In this document: one piece after another, positions 60,134 through 64,000 of the stretch
Position numbering within the stretch: position 1 is the first letter of the stretch
Layout: each line of letters starts with the position of its first letter
Source of the DNA: Rhodamnia argentea
Taxonomy: Eukaryota; Streptophyta; Magnoliopsida; Myrtales; Myrtaceae
DNA: 64,000 nucleotides
Reading direction: 5' to 3'
Assembly (NCBI RefSeq): GCF_020921035.1
Contig: NC_063157.1
Coordinates: 22,709,015 to 22,773,014 of the forward strand
Notes under the pieces: generated by a model
The model's input: the letters and a program-made list of their open reading frames with translations, nothing else
Told to the model about the DNA's origin: nothing
Databases searched by the model: none
Translations under genes and position numbers: made by a program

Positions 60134-63100
60134 CTACTTTCTTTTCTTGGTCATCCCTATCCTCATCAAAGCAACGTAGGCGAGGAGCCTGTACCCAACG
60201 AACATAATCCCCAGCGCAATGGCGGAGACGGCCTGCCCGTCGAGCCCCACCTTCTTGATCCCCGGATAATCCCCGACCAAGCAGGAGGAACCGCCGCAAG
60301 GGTACGTGTCGTCGGGCTTGTACTGCGACCCCATCAGGAGCTTGTACGTGTAGTGGCTCACCGACAGGTACTTGATCCAACCGATGAAGGGCGGCACGTT
60401 CTGGACGTAGTACCCACCGGCGAGGAGGAATGCGAGCATCAGCACCGACCCGAGGATGGTCGCCGACTGCTGGTCCATCACCGTGGCCCCAATGGCCAGC
60501 CCGAGGCCCTGCGCCACGAGCACGCTGTAGAGGAGCACGAAGAGGGTGCACAGGAAGTTGGCCAACGTGGGCTTCATCCCGGCCATCCAGTACGTGATGA
60601 TCACGAAGGCGGAAGGGAGGATGAGCTCCATCGGGAGGTCGCCGACAATGCGGGACAAGAAGTAGGAGGAGAGCCGGTACATGCCCGAGGACCGCTCCTT
60701 CTCGAGCATCATCCGTTCCCTCGGGAAGGTGAAGATGGCGTTGAAGAGGGGGAAGAAGCCCCAGAACGCCGAGTAGAAGAAGAGGAGCCCGATCTGCATA
60801 ATTCGGGATTTTTTCAGTCGGTCCATTCGGAATTTCCATAGGAAGAACAAGTTACGAGAATGCCCGTCACATATATACCTTGTCTTGCAAATTAGAAGCC
60901 TCGGATTGCCACCATAGTAAGCCGCTGATGAAAGCGACGATCGTCACTTGCACAACTTTTATGCCGGAGAAGGACTGGTACTTCCTCTCTTTGATCCCTC
61001 TTCTGAGCAGGATCGTGAACTGTTGCCACCATGTCGTCGGCCAACGATCGGAATGCTTGTGCTCTTGTCCTTGGTTAATGAAGCGATCATCGATCGCGCA
61101 GAGCTCTCGCTTCAATTCGTCCTCCAGATGGTTCTTGTATGCCAAAGCCAAGGTCTGCTTTATCGCGCTTTTGCTTTCTTTATCTTCATCTTCGGGAGCG
61201 GTTCCTGCCAGAACAGTTACATCAACAAATCAGCAAGAAAGATAGTGAAAGCACAATTAAGCAAACCATGGCTTCGGCGTACGAGAAATATTTCAAGGGT
61301 AGATTGAAACAAGAGCTTTGCGCAGTTGAAGATTGCTTCATTAAAGAAGGACTCGAACACAGGCCGGATTGCGAACTGTTGTCGGCAGACGATCAGAATG
61401 CTTGTGTCAAGAGTTCCTTCAACGAAGCAATCTTCGATCAGGCAGAGCTCTTGCTTCAATCTATCCTCGAGATGGCTCGAGCTGGTTCTTGCATCCGAAG
61501 GCCAAGGTCTGCTTAATCGTGCTCGTGCTATCTTTCCGTTCATATTCGGGAGCGGTTCATAGAGAAAGAGTTACATCAACACCGTACAAGAAAACTGGAA
61601 CAAATTACTCAGAATTCTGCAATAATTCACAATATATGTCCTAGGATTCAATATCAGCACATTTCTTTAGCAAATGTATGTTTTAATTCGAGCATTAAAT
61701 TATTATGCATTGAGATGCAAAATTATGTATCCCCCAATTTCAATTAAACACATTTCGGAGGATATCCATAGATGAAAAGCGTTTTTGGTATAATTTCAAG
61801 TAAATAAGGAGATCGGTTTTGAAAGAGTAAAAGGGGATAGCTAGTAATCTAATCGAACAATAACTTTATCTCATACTCTAATCATGAAACTGCATTTGGA
61901 AACATTTCAGGCGACATGCTTGTCATGCGCCTTAATAAGATCCAAAAAATTCGTGGAAGACTAATTTGAAGGAACATGCACTTACCAATGCCATTCGCTA
62001 GATCCAAGAGAAAATCGGCAGGGTTCATGGCCACGGAAGGTGTGAATCCGATGCCGGCAAAGTATTCCATCACTCTCGCTCCGTCCCCAAAGTACAAGGA
62101 ATTTCCCTCGGACAAGAGCAACACCTTGTGAAACATGTAGAACAACCTACTCGAAGGCTGATGAATTGTCATAACCACTGTCCTTCCCCCTTTCGCAAGC
62201 TCCCACAACTTGGACACAATCGTCTGAGCCGTGGTCGAGTCGAGCCCCGACGTCGGCTCGTCGAGAAACAGCAAGCTAGGGTTAATGAGCATCTCTTGCC
62301 CTATGCTGACCCGCTTTCTCTCTCCTCCCGATACACCTCTCAGGCCGCCGCCCCCGATGATGCTGTTCTTGCACTTGGTCAAGCCAAGCTGAGCTATGAC
62401 TTCTTCGGCGTGCATGACCTTCTCTTCTTTGGTGTAACTCTTGTGCAACCTGAGGAGGGCCGTGAAGACTAGGGTTTCGGTCACAGTCAGGTGAGGGTAC
62501 ATGATGTCGTCTTGCGTCACGAACCCGGTGCTCCGCTTTAACGAGTTCGAGAAGGGCTTGCCATTGTAGGTTATGGTCCCGCCCAAGTGGCCGCCTGCAA
62601 GCCGCCCGCCCAAGGTGGTCAACAAGGTGGTCTTCCCACTCCCCGAGGGGCCGAGCATGGCCAGCATTTCGCCTGGTTGAACGGCGCCGGTGAGTCCATT
62701 CAAGATCACTCTCTCTTCGGTCTTCATACTCTTTCGGAGGAATCCTCCCGCTGCTCTATGAATCTTTATTTTGTAAACGACGTTGCGAAACTGTGCATAG
62801 TTAGGAGGAAAGCGAGCCAAACTATTAGTCTCGTTATATACGAAGATCGAACTTTAAACAGTCGCATGCATTTCTTTTTAACTTCAATTGAAAATGAAAG
62901 TAGAATTTAAATTTATGGGGCCTAGGAACTGTCTTAATTTAAATATAAGGAGCGCCGTAAAATCGTGCGTAGACTATTCTTTTTTTCTCCGCAAACTCTA
63001 TCTGTAATTAAACATGACTAGTGTGCGACATTTAAATAGAATAAACATTTGAATTCCAATCCAGATAAAAGCGGTTTTTCAAATAAATCTTCTTCAACCA

Positions 63101-63706
63101 AGATTACATATCTAACAAGAATCCAATTCAAAGCTTAACAGTGTCATCATCCGGCTTGAGTCAAATCAATTCGGAACCCTAATATGCAGCTACCAAAGAT
63201 CCATCCCCTGCCGAGCGCGAGATCAACACAATGCGACGTCGGAGAATAGCGACATTAGATCGCCGGACGTTTAAAGATTCTAAAAACTTGGAGGAAACGA
63301 CTGAATATGGTCAATGTCCTCATCGTTTCTTTTTCTTGGTCCGGCCATGGCCATCTCAACCTGTACACATAAGACTCGCGCTGGGAATGGGTTTGGTTCA
63401 CAATGGCTCCACGCCTGATCCGTCGACCAAACCGCGCACGATCTTTTTCCCTTCTTCCTTAATTCTAGTTATCGTATCTGACGAAGAATCTGTACAGATC
63501 AAATCCAGCAACATGATACGAAGCGACCTTGAGATAATCTGACGTTTGCGTACCTTGAGAGTGATGGGGGTGGTACTGGACTTGCTGAAAATACACGACG
63601 TCGCCGCCGCCGCCACACCTCGTCCGAGTCCCAGGTCGTCGCCGTCAACGTCGGCTTTCTGGTTTTGGGCCTCTAGATCGACCATCTCTTGCTGGTTCCC
63701 GTTCAT
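60134..63706 (-). CDS. ABCG9: ABC transporter G family half-transporter (ABCG9-like)
   Basis: Four coding exons: 63706-63554, 62790-61986, 61204-60879, 60793-60134. They give 647 residues, normal for a half-size (WBC) ABCG. Nucleotide-binding domain first: Walker [10 protein letters not shown] (98-106), signature SGGERKRVS, Walker [14 protein letters not shown], and the H-loop TIHQPSS. Then six membrane spans: [39 protein letters not shown] and others, with extracellular cysteines in [40 protein letters not shown] is typical. Among Arabidopsis ABCGs it reads closest to ABCG9, which works with ABCG11/ABCG14 in vascular sterol/lipid supply and with ABCG31 in the pollen coat (literature). Half-transporters must dimerise. 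Odd: the 780-base intron between exons 2 and 3 holds extra copies of exon 3 sequence (separate entries). Confidence 0.95.
61229..61372 (+). repeat. inverted copy of ABCG exon 3 5' part
   Basis: The plus strand reads, in frame, [10 protein letters not shown], then [18 protein letters not shown], then [15 protein letters not shown]. This matches the exon 3 product [43 protein letters not shown] read from the minus strand. So about 145 bp of exon 3 lie in opposite orientation inside the intron just upstream of that exon. It is diverged (about a quarter of bases by eye) but still open. Confidence 0.85.
61373..61600 (-). pseudogene. direct duplicate of ABCG exon 3 5' part and its acceptor region
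   Basis: Same orientation as the gene. It aligns with about 61016-61245: 'gaccttggc', 'attgaag.gagagctctg', 'gggagcggttc' and the intronic 'gttacatcaaca' recur in order. The acceptor AG is not kept (tttctct|atgaacc in place of ggcag|gaacc). A small insertion around ctcgagccatctcgagg shifts the frame, and about 11 bp are missing near 61380. It is therefore a dead exon copy. Confidence 0.8.
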
Positions 63707-63812
63707 GGCTCCTCTCGCCTCGGATCTTCCTCAGAACCCCTCCACGAAAAGCAACCGCTCTCCCGCTCAACTCCCTCGAGAAAGCGGCGTTTCAGCAAGA
63801 ACCCAAGACGAA

Positions 63813-63823
63813 ATATTTATCAG
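63813..63823 (-). promoter_or_regulatory. TATA-like motif of the ABCG gene
   Basis: GATAAATATTT on the minus strand about 110 bases upstream of the start codon. The sequence beyond it to the window edge is C/T and GA-rich, in keeping with promoter or leader. Confidence 0.35.
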
Positions 63824-64000
63824 AGAAGAGAGAGGGAGGGAGATTCGAGGAGGAGGGGTTCATGCAGAAAGAGTTGGGTTTTGGACGTGGCGAGTTAGCA
63901 CATCTGATCTCCATCGAATTCCACGTTCACATTGATTTCCCTCTCCTTCTCTCCTCTCTCTTTCTCTCTCTCTAGCTCTCTCTCGCGAAGACGCAAACTT

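Noticed and set aside
60030-60841. 269- and 162-codon alternative frames over the last ABCG exon
   Set aside because: Shadows of the transporter frame, which has clear membrane-domain motifs.
1-64000. Search by eye for retroelement, LTR, viral or LINE coding motifs
   Set aside because: No reverse-transcriptase, integrase or capsid-like frame seen; the repeats present are short non-autonomous DNA elements and simple repeats.

Overview
The window is nuclear DNA of a flowering plant, most likely a eudicot. The evidence is spliced genes with GT/AG introns, plant-only families (FAF-like, a plastid lipoyl synthase, FyPP/PP6, ABCG half-transporter) and AT-rich intergenic DNA full of short terminal-inverted-repeat transposons. 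I cannot name the species. I resolved ten protein-coding genes exon by exon. All exon phases close, and eight of the ten are spliced within the coding region.

Layout. 1-7.6 kb is gene-free: an orphan promoter-like patch with paired G-boxes and several MITEs, one (2801-3620) carrying a G-rich insert. 7.6-10.8 kb: FAF-like gene (+). 11.5-15.3 kb: 15-exon GH27 alpha-galactosidase (-). 15.4-18.9 kb: MITE-rich spacer. 19.0-23.3 kb: cytosolic pyruvate kinase (-). 23.3-27.7 kb: spacer holding a 2.55-kb inverted pair of foldback elements. 27.8-31.7 kb: plastid lipoyl synthase (-). 33.7-36.8 kb: unrecognised, probably plastid-targeted, single-span membrane protein (-). 37.9-40.7 kb: small G-patch protein with a duplicated exon pair (-). 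41.3-42.3 kb: 1017-bp palindromic transposon with a 9-bp target duplication, sitting in the divergent promoter region. 42.9-48.4 kb: PP6-type phosphatase FyPP (+). 48.4-54.5 kb: spacer. 54.8-56.6 kb: secreted LRR protein (+). 57.0-59.0 kb: HMG-box protein (-). 60.1-63.7 kb: ABCG9-like half-transporter (-), with direct and inverted copies of its own third exon inside an intron.

The genes are unrelated housekeeping or signalling functions, as is normal in a plant genome; there is no operon-like cluster. Most worth a second look: (1) the inverted exon copy inside the ABCG intron, which could fold as hairpin RNA against its own gene family; (2) the duplicated two-exon unit giving one and a half G-patch motifs; (3) three long-armed or GC-cargo DNA elements, one of them in a bidirectional promoter. 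I saw no tRNA, rRNA, CRISPR array, or recognisable retrovirus, LTR or LINE coding sequence.
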